The notes beneath the pieces are model-generated. The model worked only from the letters and a program-made list of their open reading frames with translations, was not told where the DNA came from and did no database searches. DNA of 48,865 bases from Moorena sp. SS36440bin_2. Lineage in GTDB: Bacteria > Cyanobacteriota > Cyanobacteriia > Cyanobacteriales > Coleofasciculaceae. This document shows positions 9,801 through 17,677 of this stretch, piece after piece. The DNA lies in assembly GCA_011524395.1 (NCBI GenBank), contig WTKN01000283.1, positions 1 through 48,865 on the forward strand. The letters are read 5' to 3'. Each line of letters opens with the position of its first letter. Within the stretch, counting starts at the first letter, position 1. Position numbers and translations under genes: made by a program.

Positions 9801-11107
9801 GACTTAAACTGCGGTGCCTCTTCTAATGCTGGATTTATACCAAACCAATTTCCATCGCGATCGCGGTATTCAAAGACAAACATACTGCGCAATAGAGTTT
9901 GGTATTCCGTATCACCCCTGACTTTTTGTTGTTGCACCACCTGAAACAGCAAATCCCATTCCTCATCAGTAATTGATGAGATCAGATAATCGCGACGTTC
10001 GAGAATCACATTTTCTAAACACTCACTGGGAATCGGTGGGTTTTCTTGCCTAAGACAATCAAACAACAATCCTAGCAAGTTGCGCACATGACCACCACTA
10101 ATTCGGCACAGCCGGTTTAAAGTTTCTATATTATCAAATACCTCCGGGAGCAAAGCAAATCGTTCCTCAGTAGTTTGATTGGGGAAAGCTCTAACCAGCA
10201 CCATTTCTCGTAGCAAGGCCATGCCATCGGGAAACTCTTTACCTGTGCGCAGTTTAACTGGCACCATCGGTAATATTTTAGGAGTGAGTCCACCACCTAA
10301 GCGATTCTTCAGGGTTTCGCACTCATTGGAGAAAGTTAACGCCAAGGGAATTGTATACACAATATGGCAATTGAGTCGGCGTAACTGTTCACCCCGGTCA
10401 ATGAATAAGTATTCTGGTTGCGATCGCCCAGAGGGTAAAGGGCGAATATCCACCCGATCCAGATTATCCACAATCACCACTAGTCCCGCTTTGCCCTTTT
10501 TCTTCAGGGTAGTGGTAGCAGGTTTTAGTAGTTCTTCATTAATCGAGTCTAAGATTCCACTAGTGCGAGGTTCGAGGTATTCCCGTAATCGACGTCGCAG
10601 TTTAGGACTTTCCTTAGTTTTAGCCGTTATTTTGCCAATGCCTACCGACAATTCTGCTTCAGCACCTAATTCAATTGGTGTCCGCAAAAAATCGGTAATT
10701 TCTGTAAAAAGATTTACAAAATAGCCTGGTTTTATATTAATTTTAATTTTCTCCAGACTTTCACTGACTTGACCAGCTATACTCAGCAAAATATCGCTTA
10801 GATCAACATCAGCCATGTCTAAATCTTGAGAAGACTCAAAATAAACCACATGAAATTTTTGTTGTTCTAACTCAGATTTTAGTCTAAGTAATTCTGTGGA
10901 TTTACCACAGCCAATATGCCCTGTAAACAGCTGACAAGTCGGCTCATCTGGAGAAATTAGGGTGATGGTTCGCTTGAGGGATTCAATAATTTTATTTCCT
11001 CTGACGGGGGAAAAATCAATATAGTATTTTCTATCATTGACATCTCCCATGCTCAGGGGCTTGCTGGGATTACAAGCTTTGTAGAATCTTGGCAGATCTA
11101 ATACCAT
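9746..11107 (-). CDS. AAA-type P-loop ATPase paired with the STAND protein
   Basis: A 453-aa ATPase with Walker A TGHIGCGKST (Lys69) and Walker B AGLVVIVDNLDRVD (Asp214), and a downstream arginine-rich region (FIDRGEQLRRL) and helical C-terminus as in Orc/KAP-like ATPases. Residues 20-45 hold FSPVRGNKIIESL, ahead of the P-loop. No signal peptide or membrane segment. It is the first gene of a two-gene operon: its last 18 codons overlap the start of the STAND-WD40 gene. Tight coupling implies that the two ATPases work in one complex or are needed in fixed ratio. The exact role is unknown; conflict or stress signalling is a reasonable guess from the STAND partner. No promoter was identified with confidence upstream of 11107. 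Confidence 0.82.
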   Translation of the reverse strand: MVLDLPRFYKACNPSKPLSMGDVNDRKYYIDFSPVRGNKIIESLKRTITLISPDEPTCQLFTGHIGCGKSTELLRLKSELEQQKFHVVYFESSQDLDMADVDLSDILLSIAGQVSESLEKIKINIKPGYFVNLFTEITDFLRTPIELGAEAELSVGIGKITAKTKESPKLRRRLREYLEPRTSGILDSINEELLKPATTTLKKKGKAGLVVIVDNLDRVDIRPLPSGRSQPEYLFIDRGEQLRRLNCHIVYTIPLALTFSNECETLKNRLGGGLTPKILPMVPVKLRTGKEFPDGMALLREMVLVRAFPNQTTEERFALLPEVFDNIETLNRLCRISGGHVRNLLGLLFDCLRQENPPIPSECLENVILERRDYLISSITDEEWDLLFQVVQQQKVRGDTEYQTLLRSMFVFEYRDRDGNWFGINPALEEAPQFKSWLKQNHQQTLPNTTIVH

Positions 11108-11205
11108 GATAGCGTAATTTTCCTTCCTGATTTAGTCGCAGGACAATGCTAATTCCCACGTTTTTGTAGCACCTAACTTACCTTTTAAAAAAGGGTTTTG
11201 CTAAC

Positions 11206-11460
11206 CTATAAAGATGCCCCATCAAATTCTGTACATATGTCTAGCCACTGACATTTTTGTTCGTGGTCTTTTGCTTCATCCCGGCTGGCCAAGGATAACG
11301 AAGGTGGGTTTTGACTATTGAGTTTAACCTGAAAATTTCGACCTGTTGGTGTATGATTGCTAACTTTACCATAATTTAGAATTTGGGTATCCGTGAGACT
11401 CTGACCTAAGTTAAGTAGCATCGGCAAGGTTAGACTAACACTTAAGAATTGGCTGATCAT
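11206..11460 (-). CDS. Small hypothetical protein
   Basis: An 84-aa protein that I do not recognise. The ATG at 11460 is preceded by AGGAGAGATATGAG, a good ribosome binding site, which supports a real gene. The first 18 residues (MISQFLSVSLTLPMLLNL) are hydrophobic and could be a signal peptide or short membrane helix, though there is no typical positive N-terminus. The rest is polar, with two cysteines in KCQWLDICTEFDG. It lies about 100 bp upstream of the ATPase/STAND operon on the same strand and might be transcribed with it. Confidence 0.55.
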   Translation of the reverse strand: MISQFLSVSLTLPMLLNLGQSLTDTQILNYGKVSNHTPTGRNFQVKLNSQNPPSLSLASRDEAKDHEQKCQWLDICTEFDGASL

Positions 11461-11682
11461 CTCATATCTCTCCTATGGTTTTCATCGAACCAATCGTGTA
11501 AGGTAATGATTAACTCTTCTACAGCTGTGGGTTGGAATCAGGAAGTCGCAAGGGATGAATAATGGATCTAACTGATGTCAGCTGTGAGGCATATATTTCT
11601 ATATTGGGTGATTTTTTAAAAGTGATTCCTGAACTGATGCTCTAGGATCGAAAACAGAAGTGTCCTAGCAGGAGGTGCTGTT

Positions 11683-13188
11683 TTGAACGAATTCTGGCCT
11701 GAGTCTGACTCTGTTAACTCCCTAGATCTTGATCAGGATTTAGATAGGGCAATTTCAGGTTTTGAGGAAATCCAGGCAGAACTGAATTACAAACAGGCAC
11801 AAGACTCGCTCAAAGATCTGGTAGCTAATCTTGACCTATCCCGTAGAGAAAAAGCTGGTTTAGATGCTCAAATCCAAGACTTGGGCAATCTGCTTGAGAA
11901 GCTGGAAAATACCTGTATCCAAATTGCTGCCTTTGGCATGGTGGGACGGGGGAAATCCTCTGTACTCAATGCCTTAGTCGGTCAACCTGTATTTGAAACT
12001 GGTGCCCTACATGGGGTGACCCAGAATGCTCAAACTGCCCATTGGCAGCCCGATAATCAAAGCCCTAGTCAAACCTCTAGTCAAGAAACCCATAAAGAAA
12101 CCCATAAAGAAACCCATAGCCAACAGGATATTCTACAGGTTGCCCTACCCAGTATTGGTAATTCCGAAATTCAGCTAATTGATACCCCAGGAATTGATGA
12201 AGTAGATGGGGAAACTCGGGAAGCCTTAGCCCTAGAGGTAGCTAAACAGGCAGATTTACTGCTGTTTATTATTGCTGGTGATATGACTAAGGTAGAATAC
12301 CAAGCTCTATCTACGTTAAGAGCTAGTGGTAAACCGATGTTACTGGTGTTGAACAAGATTGACCAATATCCCGATGCTGATCGCATCGCAATTTACAGCA
12401 AAATTCGGGATGAACGGGTCAAGCAGTTGCTCTCACCAGCAGAAATTGTGATGGTTGCTGCTTCACCTTTGGTATCTGTAGCAGTGCGATCGCCTAATGG
12501 CAGCATTCAGGTCAAGCGCCGCCGAGGGAAACCCCAGATTGAAGATTTGAAACTAAAAATTCTGGAGATTTTACATCGGGAAGGTAAATCCCTTGTTGCT
12601 CTTAACACCATGCTTTACGCGGATGAGTTGAATGAAAACTTGGTCAACCGAAAAATGAAGATTCGGGATGACAGTGCTAATGACATTATCTGGAAAGCAG
12701 TGATAACTAAAGCATTTGTCATTGCTCTCAATCCAGTTACTGTTGTGGATATCCTCACCGCTACTGTAGTTGATGTGGTAATGATTCTTACGTTATCCCG
12801 TCTCTATGGTATTGCGATGACTGAGCAGGGAGCTATTAAATTATTACAAAAAATCGCTATGAGTATGGGAGGTATTGGTGCTAGTGAACTCTTGGCTAAT
12901 TTGGGATTGAGTAGCTTAAAAAGTATTTTAGGAATTTCTGCCCCTGTCACCGGTGGGGTTTCCCTAGCGCCATATATGTCCGTTGCCATCACCCAAGCTA
13001 GTGTTGCTGGAGTTTCTGGCTATGGTATTGGACAAATTACCAAAACCTATTTAGCTAATGGCGCATCCTGGGGAGAAGATGGACCAAAAGCCGTTGTTAG
13101 ACGAATTCTCTCATCTTTAGACGAAACCTCAATTCTCCATCGCATTAAAGGAGAATTGAGGGCAAGATTATCAAAAGTTGAAGGTTAA
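11683..13188 (+). CDS. Era/dynamin-like GTPase with hydrophobic C-terminal domain
   Basis: A 501-aa GTP-binding protein. G1 is AAFGMVGRGKSSVLNAL (Lys91), G3 is LIDTPGIDEV (Asp167) and G4 is LVLNKIDQYPD (Asn224). The G-domain is followed by a region with several hydrophobic helices (AFVIALNPVTVVDILTATVV; later GGIGASELLANLGL), the layout of the cyanobacterial GTPase-DUF697 family thought to act at membranes. The start is TTG at 11683, supported by an AGGAGG sequence seven bases upstream. A coding repeat of 12 nt (ACCCATAAAGAA) gives HKETHKETHSQQ inside the G-domain between G1 and G3, an expansion that looks recent. Single gene, divergent from 11206-11460. Confidence 0.85.
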   Translation: MNEFWPESDSVNSLDLDQDLDRAISGFEEIQAELNYKQAQDSLKDLVANLDLSRREKAGLDAQIQDLGNLLEKLENTCIQIAAFGMVGRGKSSVLNALVGQPVFETGALHGVTQNAQTAHWQPDNQSPSQTSSQETHKETHKETHSQQDILQVALPSIGNSEIQLIDTPGIDEVDGETREALALEVAKQADLLLFIIAGDMTKVEYQALSTLRASGKPMLLVLNKIDQYPDADRIAIYSKIRDERVKQLLSPAEIVMVAASPLVSVAVRSPNGSIQVKRRRGKPQIEDLKLKILEILHREGKSLVALNTMLYADELNENLVNRKMKIRDDSANDIIWKAVITKAFVIALNPVTVVDILTATVVDVVMILTLSRLYGIAMTEQGAIKLLQKIAMSMGGIGASELLANLGLSSLKSILGISAPVTGGVSLAPYMSVAITQASVAGVSGYGIGQITKTYLANGASWGEDGPKAVVRRILSSLDETSILHRIKGELRARLSKVEG

Positions 13189-13213
13189 AAGTTGTTCGCT
13201 TCTGTCAGAATGC

Positions 13214-13345
13214 AGAATTAAGAATTAAGAATTAAGAATTAAGAATTAAGAATTCTACATTCTGCATTCTACATTCTTAATTAAACCTTGGCCAAAAGGC
13301 CACGCTACGCGAACAACATTTCAACCTTGCCTAAAAGGCCACGGG
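13214..13345. repeat. AGAATTA heptamers and two palindromic elements
   Basis: Five AGAATTA units (13214-13248) are followed by an inverted pair of ATTCTACATTCTGCATTC type. After that come two copies of the palindromic element: one with GGCCAAAAGGCCACGCTACG (from about 13290) and a degenerate one with CTAAAAGGCCACGGGTGCGC (from about 13328). The region separates the convergent GTPase and channel genes and may serve as a terminator for both. Confidence 0.85.
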
Positions 13346-13363
13346 TGCGCGTTCAACTGCGAC

Positions 13364-14971
13364 TTACTTTTTCAAAGAATCTAGCCATTCTCTGACTTGC
13401 TCACCAGCGACATCGCGACCTCCGAGACCGAAGGCTAATGCGATCGCAACAGCGATTGCACCTAAGAGTAAACCAAAGGCTAAGTTCACAATATCAGGGG
13501 CAATGCCCATTTGTTGTAGACCTAGAGCTAAAGAAAAGGCAATAATCGCAATCCTAGCTACTTGTGCGAGGATATTGGATTGGCGAGCGCCAGAGCCAGT
13601 AATCAAGTTGAAAGCAAAATTGGCTAGGAACAGACCGATAGCAAGGACTACTAACCCGGACAGCACCTGAGCACCAATGAAACCGACCCCACCGACAATG
13701 TCAGTTAAGGCAGGAATCTGTAACACATCCGTTGCTGCCACAATACCAGCGATCATGATACCGATCATTACAAGCAGTCCCGCTAGCTCAGAAGGAGTGC
13801 GACTGGTAAGTGGGTTCTGTGGTGTGTCTGATTCTGCTGTTTGATCAGTGGTGCTGCTGGAAAAACCTAGCCATTGGAATAGATTGTTGAAGCCAACGTC
13901 TGTCAGGACGTTGGTGGCCAGATCACTAACAAACTGTCCGATTACGTAGAAAACTGCCAGAATACCAGCCGCCGCAAAGAGTTTCGGGATGGTATTAGTA
14001 ACCTGGCTTAACATTGCGATCGAAGGGCCAGAGATGGCCTGGATCTGCAAGGCATTAAGGGCAGCGGTAGCAACGGGAATCAAAATCAGCACATAGACAA
14101 TGGTACCGATAATCCCGGCTAGGGAGCGGCCACCAGAGGTACTCAGTCCAAACCGCTCCCCGAGCTGATTCGCACCTGCTGCTGTCAAGAAACTAGTGAC
14201 AAGACGTTGCACAAGTTGAGCAATAAACCAACCAATAGCACCAATTGCTATGGCTGCGCCAATATTGGGTACAATCCCCCAAATCTCACCCAGCATACTT
14301 AGTACTGGATCGAGAGTGCCCTGTAAGCCTAGGGTTTCTAATACCGATGGCAGAAACAGTAGGAAGATTAAGTAGTACAGGGCATTGCCAATGGTTTGAG
14401 CCAGAGAGAACTGACCAGTGCCAGCATCGCCGACTTGCTCACCCAAGCGCTGATCGATATTCAATGCATTGAGCGTCCTGACTACTATCATCTTGACGAT
14501 AGTTCCCAGTAACCAGGCAACGGCCAAGAGAATCCCCGCACCAAAGACACTGGGCAGGAAGCCAAGGATGGTGTCTAGAAAACTATTCAGGGGTCCGGAA
14601 ACCGTATCTAGCTTGAGGGTTTCTAGAACCGCCACTACCGTGAAAACGATGATAATCCAGAAAACCGCGCCGGATAACCATTCCTCAACTGCAGGTGAGC
14701 TTCCTGTCTGACCGCCAGTAGCCCACTGAGCAATGTTGTTGTCAATATTGGTGCGATTCAGTACTGCTTTGGTAATACCAGCAGCAATCTTAGCAAGGAT
14801 AAGACCAATGACTAAGATTGCGATCGCTTTAACCACATTCAGTAAGGTGGTTCCCCCATCTGCCACAACTTGGTCTAATGCGGGAATTCCTGTCTGGGCT
14901 AAAACTAGGTGTGCCGATGGCTGCACACCCACTCCTACAATTTGGAAGATACCTTCCCAAGTTCCATTCAT
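13364..14971 (-). CDS. CmpX-type mechanosensitive ion channel family protein
   Basis: A 535-aa polytopic membrane protein. Repeating units pair a helix such as LLNVVKAIAILVIGLILAKI with a following amphipathic segment (AAGITKAVLNRTNIDNNIAQ), and the pattern recurs several times (FGAGILLAVAWLLGTIVKMI; VFYVIGQFVSDLATNV; LVVLAIGLFLANFAFNLI). This is the conserved TM-helix repeat of CmpX/YbdG-like small-conductance channels. The C-terminal IAVAIALAFGLGGRDVAGEQ is the pore-lining glycine/alanine-rich helix typical of MscS relatives, but the large cytosolic MscS beta domain is missing, as usual for CmpX. The protein acts in the cytoplasmic membrane, probably as an osmotic release channel. Single-gene unit, convergent with the GTPase. 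Confidence 0.87.
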   Translation of the reverse strand: MNGTWEGIFQIVGVGVQPSAHLVLAQTGIPALDQVVADGGTTLLNVVKAIAILVIGLILAKIAAGITKAVLNRTNIDNNIAQWATGGQTGSSPAVEEWLSGAVFWIIIVFTVVAVLETLKLDTVSGPLNSFLDTILGFLPSVFGAGILLAVAWLLGTIVKMIVVRTLNALNIDQRLGEQVGDAGTGQFSLAQTIGNALYYLIFLLFLPSVLETLGLQGTLDPVLSMLGEIWGIVPNIGAAIAIGAIGWFIAQLVQRLVTSFLTAAGANQLGERFGLSTSGGRSLAGIIGTIVYVLILIPVATAALNALQIQAISGPSIAMLSQVTNTIPKLFAAAGILAVFYVIGQFVSDLATNVLTDVGFNNLFQWLGFSSSTTDQTAESDTPQNPLTSRTPSELAGLLVMIGIMIAGIVAATDVLQIPALTDIVGGVGFIGAQVLSGLVVLAIGLFLANFAFNLITGSGARQSNILAQVARIAIIAFSLALGLQQMGIAPDIVNLAFGLLLGAIAVAIALAFGLGGRDVAGEQVREWLDSLKK

Positions 14972-15049
14972 AGTCTTTGTTCTTACTTAAATTGTCCAAT
15001 GTCACAGGCAACCCTAAGTTTTTTAACTTCCTTAAGTTCCTTGTGACTA

Positions 15050-15500
15050 CTGTGGTCTGGTGAGGAGCACGGTATTATCGTCTCAACTAGATAAGTTTGG
15101 CAGCGGGGAAGCTGCGCGTCTGGTGACCCGATCAGGAACCGCGACGCGGCGCTATAGGCTGCCGTCCCAAAAAGAGCTGGACAACAAGAGGTGCAGTTGT
15201 TGTGCTTTCCAGTTCAAACCGGAATCGCCGATTCTGCACAAGGTAAGGTTTGCCTGGCCAACGTTGTTGGTCGGTACTTTCCGAACCGCACTGTTTTACC
15301 CTTGGTCTAAGTGTTTAACGACTCGGTTCTAGAGCTTGGAGCGGGCATTCTACCCCAAGGTAGGAACTTTAACACTTGCCAACAACGTAGACCCAATACC
15401 AGAAGGGCAACCCCTTCGGTCAAGGTCTTAGGCTGGTCAGCTCCCTGAAGGGAGGCTATCTAAGCCTGGTCTCTTCACAGGAGAGTGCTGACTGAAAATA
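15050..15500 (+). ncRNA. Candidate structured RNA, possibly HEARO/omega-RNA-like
   Basis: A GC-richer stretch without a convincing gene but full of complementary segments. Examples: GGCAGC (15099-15104) with GCTGCC (15158-15163); CGCGTC (15115-15120) with GACGCG (15143-15148); ACAACAA (15181-15187) with TTGTTGT (15197-15203); GAATC (15222-15226) with GATTC (15230-15234); GAAGGG (15402-15407) with CCCTTC (15412-15417). A 10-bp long-range helix pairs ACGTTGTTGG (15261-15270) with CCAACAACGT (15379-15388). Two pairings would make pseudoknots: loop GTGCAG (15191-15196) with CTGCAC (15234-15239), and CCTTGG/CCAAGG interleaved with AAGTGTT/AACACTT. Its size and pseudoknots recall the HEARO/omega RNA of IscB loci, but no iscB follows and I rely on memory for that resemblance. 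Ends are approximate. Confidence 0.45.
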
Positions 15501-15737
15501 ACCTTGAGCAGAAGGTACGACGAGAACATTTAAAAGTAAAGGTTGAGATGTTCATGGAGAACGTTTTACTCCTCAAATTTTCCACAGATGTGGCTTAATC
15601 TTGCCTAACTGACAAATCTTGACCCAGGAGTGCTGATAGAATTTACCCATAGTTGCCGACGCAGTCAACTAGTTAGCTTAGGGGGTCTTACTCCCTAAAT
15701 TAGGCTGGGTAACTTGATGGAGTGTTGAATCGGCATT

Positions 15738-15782
15738 TCCCCCGATGTGACGTCGGACACTCGGGAGCTGAAAGATTTTTTG
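15738..15782 (+). terminator. Possible hairpin plus T-run
   Basis: CCCGATGT and ACACTCGGG can form a stem with one bulge, followed nine bases later by TTTTTT. It may end a transcript from the structured-RNA region. The spacer between stem and T-run is longer than usual, so the call is weak. A further hairpin, TTAGGG/CCCTAA, lies at about 15676-15697. Confidence 0.25.
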
Positions 15783-15929
15783 GTAGGTTTGTCAGTCACT
15801 CAAGACGTAACCCTTATATTTAGAGCCAATTGATGTACAAAAATCAAGTCTTGATTAATTTTTCCTCCTCACAACTTAGCGTGGTCTGGTAGTGTGGCTA
15901 GCTGCCACCGTAATCAAGATAGTCCAATA

Positions 15930-16409
15930 ATGTCGAAATTTTACATGCAAAACGCCCAATTTTTTGAACAATCCATTAAAATTAATGCGAGCGCCACCAT
16001 TGTCGAGCGCTGTATCACTGACCAGAGCTTAATGCATCACTGGCTCAACCCGATTTTGCGTTGTGAATCAGTGGGGCAGTGGAGTACTGATGTCGGGAGT
16101 CGCTCGCGGTTCATTATAAACATTCCCTGGTTGCAGCCCACTCTCAAGAGTGTGGTTATCGACCGCAAGCCAGGGTTAGTGGTTTGGCAGTTCCAGGGTT
16201 TTTTCAAAGGACGAGACCGCTGGGAGTGTCAGCCAGCTGAACAAGGCACCCGTTTGGTCAACCGTTTTGAATTTGAAATTCCCAACCCCATCGTTAGCTG
16301 GGGATTCAACAGCTTTGCTGCCCAATGGACTCAGAATGATATGAAAGCCCAACTCAGACGCCTTAAGTTAGTCGCAGAGGAGATTTACCGACGTGAGTGC
16401 AGTCATTAG
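15930..16409 (+). CDS. SRPBCC/START-fold protein
   Basis: A 159-aa protein with the SRPBCC (polyketide cyclase/START-like) pattern: an N-terminal FFEQSIKINASATIVERCIT, a central WLNPILRCE, and a C-terminal amphipathic helix (KAQLRRLKLVAEEIYRREC) that closes the hydrophobic pocket. Such proteins bind lipids or other hydrophobic ligands; no substrate is evident. I prefer the ATG at 15930 (MSKFYMQ) to an in-frame GTG at 15894, because the added residues (ASCHRNQDSPI) do not look like the family. No signal peptide. It follows the structured-RNA region and converges on the SirB1-like gene. Confidence 0.72.
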   Translation: MSKFYMQNAQFFEQSIKINASATIVERCITDQSLMHHWLNPILRCESVGQWSTDVGSRSRFIINIPWLQPTLKSVVIDRKPGLVVWQFQGFFKGRDRWECQPAEQGTRLVNRFEFEIPNPIVSWGFNSFAAQWTQNDMKAQLRRLKLVAEEIYRRECSH

Positions 16410-16438
16410 GGATTAGGGATTAGGGATTAGGGATTAGG
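16405..16438. repeat. Heptamer array ATTAGGG, nearly 5 units
   Basis: Four full ATTAGGG units and a partial fifth cover the stop codon of the SRPBCC gene (CAT TAG) and run into the gap before the convergent SirB1 gene, so the array supplies the stop codon. Confidence 0.9.
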
Positions 16439-16461
16439 TTAATCATCCCCATCCATAGCCT

Positions 16462-17283
16462 TTACCTATTTGCAATCTGCTCAAGTAACTTACGAATAAT
16501 ATCAGCATCCTCAGCTTGGGGCAGGATTTCCAAATAATGTTCCAAATCCTGGCATGCTTCTAATAAATATCCCAACTGGGAGTAAATCAGCCCCCGATCC
16601 CGCAGTTGTACCGGTGCATTCGGAAACAGCAACAACATCCGCTCAACTGCAGCCAGTGCTCTAGGTAAGTCTTGGCGATTGAGATATATTAATTTAAGAT
16701 TCATCAGCATCCGTGCCAACAGCTGCCGATTACTAACTGGTGCTAGGAAACTTGGTTCTAGGGTTACCGGATGCCCATAAATTTGGGTTAGTCGTTCCTC
16801 GCAGTCTTCTTCAAATAAAATCTCACCACCATCGAAAGCATCCACAAAGATACCGACCTGTTCAAACTCTGGGCGAATTAGGAAATGCCCTGGCATCCCA
16901 ATACCAACCATGGGAAAATCAAGGCGTCGAGCGACTTCCAGGTATACCACGGAAAGGGTAATCGGAATACCTGTGCGCCGATCAATTACCTGATTGAGAA
17001 AACTATTACAGGGATCGTAGTAATCACTGCTATTACCCGCATATCCTAGGTCATCATAGAAATACTGATTCAGAGTCTTAATCACTCGCAGGGGATAGCG
17101 TTGCTCAGGCAAACGCTCCTCTACTTCTGATGCCATGGTATCTAAGGCATTTAGGTAATCATCAATAGCCAGATCCGGGTATTCTTCCTGAGCTATGTAA
17201 AGCGCTGCTTTTGCCAAATGAATTTGCTCATCTGGCTGATTTGTTTCTTTGTAAAACCCTTGACGCCCTGAGTTAAAGTCCAT
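16462..17283 (-). CDS. SirB1-like transglutaminase-fold protein with TPR
   Basis: A 273-aa protein of the SirB1 family (transglutaminase-like plus tetratricopeptide repeats). It shows the conserved block IDRRTGIPITLSVVYLEVAR, then GIGMPGHFLIRPE, then VDAFDGGEILFEEDCEERL. The C-terminal part (PRALAAVERMLLLFPNAP; LEACQDLEHYLEILPQAE) is TPR-like. The canonical transglutaminase cysteine does not appear where expected (ITLSVVYLEVA), as in many SirB1 members, so enzyme activity is doubtful. It is found across cyanobacteria and its physiological role is not established. Monocistronic. Confidence 0.88.
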   Translation of the reverse strand: MDFNSGRQGFYKETNQPDEQIHLAKAALYIAQEEYPDLAIDDYLNALDTMASEVEERLPEQRYPLRVIKTLNQYFYDDLGYAGNSSDYYDPCNSFLNQVIDRRTGIPITLSVVYLEVARRLDFPMVGIGMPGHFLIRPEFEQVGIFVDAFDGGEILFEEDCEERLTQIYGHPVTLEPSFLAPVSNRQLLARMLMNLKLIYLNRQDLPRALAAVERMLLLFPNAPVQLRDRGLIYSQLGYLLEACQDLEHYLEILPQAEDADIIRKLLEQIANR

Positions 17284-17677
17284 CTAAAATTCCGTCAGCT
17301 ACTTTAAGTATATAGTATTTTTATTTGATAGGTAAACATAAGATTGATCTAAAAAGGGAACAGCGGATCTGGGAATAGGGAATAGGGAATAGGGAACAGT
17401 GTCAAGATATGCGAGGATTTTTCAGTGTTATGATAAAGCTCCAAAGTTCCTTGTTTCCTTTCATCACAATTCATCTATAGTATGTTTTTTTCGATTTTAT
17501 ATAACTATCACTGTTCACAATTTAAATAGGATTGCTATATAACTACAAAAGTTGATATATAGCGTTTATTATAGCTATGAGGTACACAGGATTTTTTCCG
17601 ACTTCCGACTTACCTGCTCCATGCTCCCTGCTCCCTAAAAACCAGGACGAAAGTACCTCAAATTAATTGTTATAAAA
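17284..17677. other. Intergenic region with a GGGAATA heptamer array
   Basis: About 390 bp between divergent genes. It holds GGGAATA repeated 3-4 times (17371-17398) and AT-rich sequence likely to carry promoters for both sides. I looked here for a small precursor peptide gene for the downstream exporter and found none. Confidence 0.7.

Noticed and set aside
10179..10724. 181-aa plus-strand open frame
   Set aside because: Antisense to the AAA-type ATPase gene with its Walker motifs; no ribosome binding site or recognisable domain.
14245..14990. Three plus-strand open frames
   Set aside because: Antisense to the CmpX-type channel gene, whose membrane-helix repeats are clear.
15060..15332. 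90-aa plus-strand open frame (LVTRSGTATRRYRLPSQKEL)
   Set aside because: It lies inside the candidate structured RNA. Residue pattern has no fold character, and the strong complementary segments explain the sequence better. Kept as RNA, but a translation of conserved RNA in databases could mislead.
15050..15500. rnpB, tmRNA or a group II intron in the structured region
   Set aside because: The GGAGGAAAGTCCGGGCT-type core of rnpB, the tmRNA ends and a domain V hairpin with AGC...GTT core were not seen.
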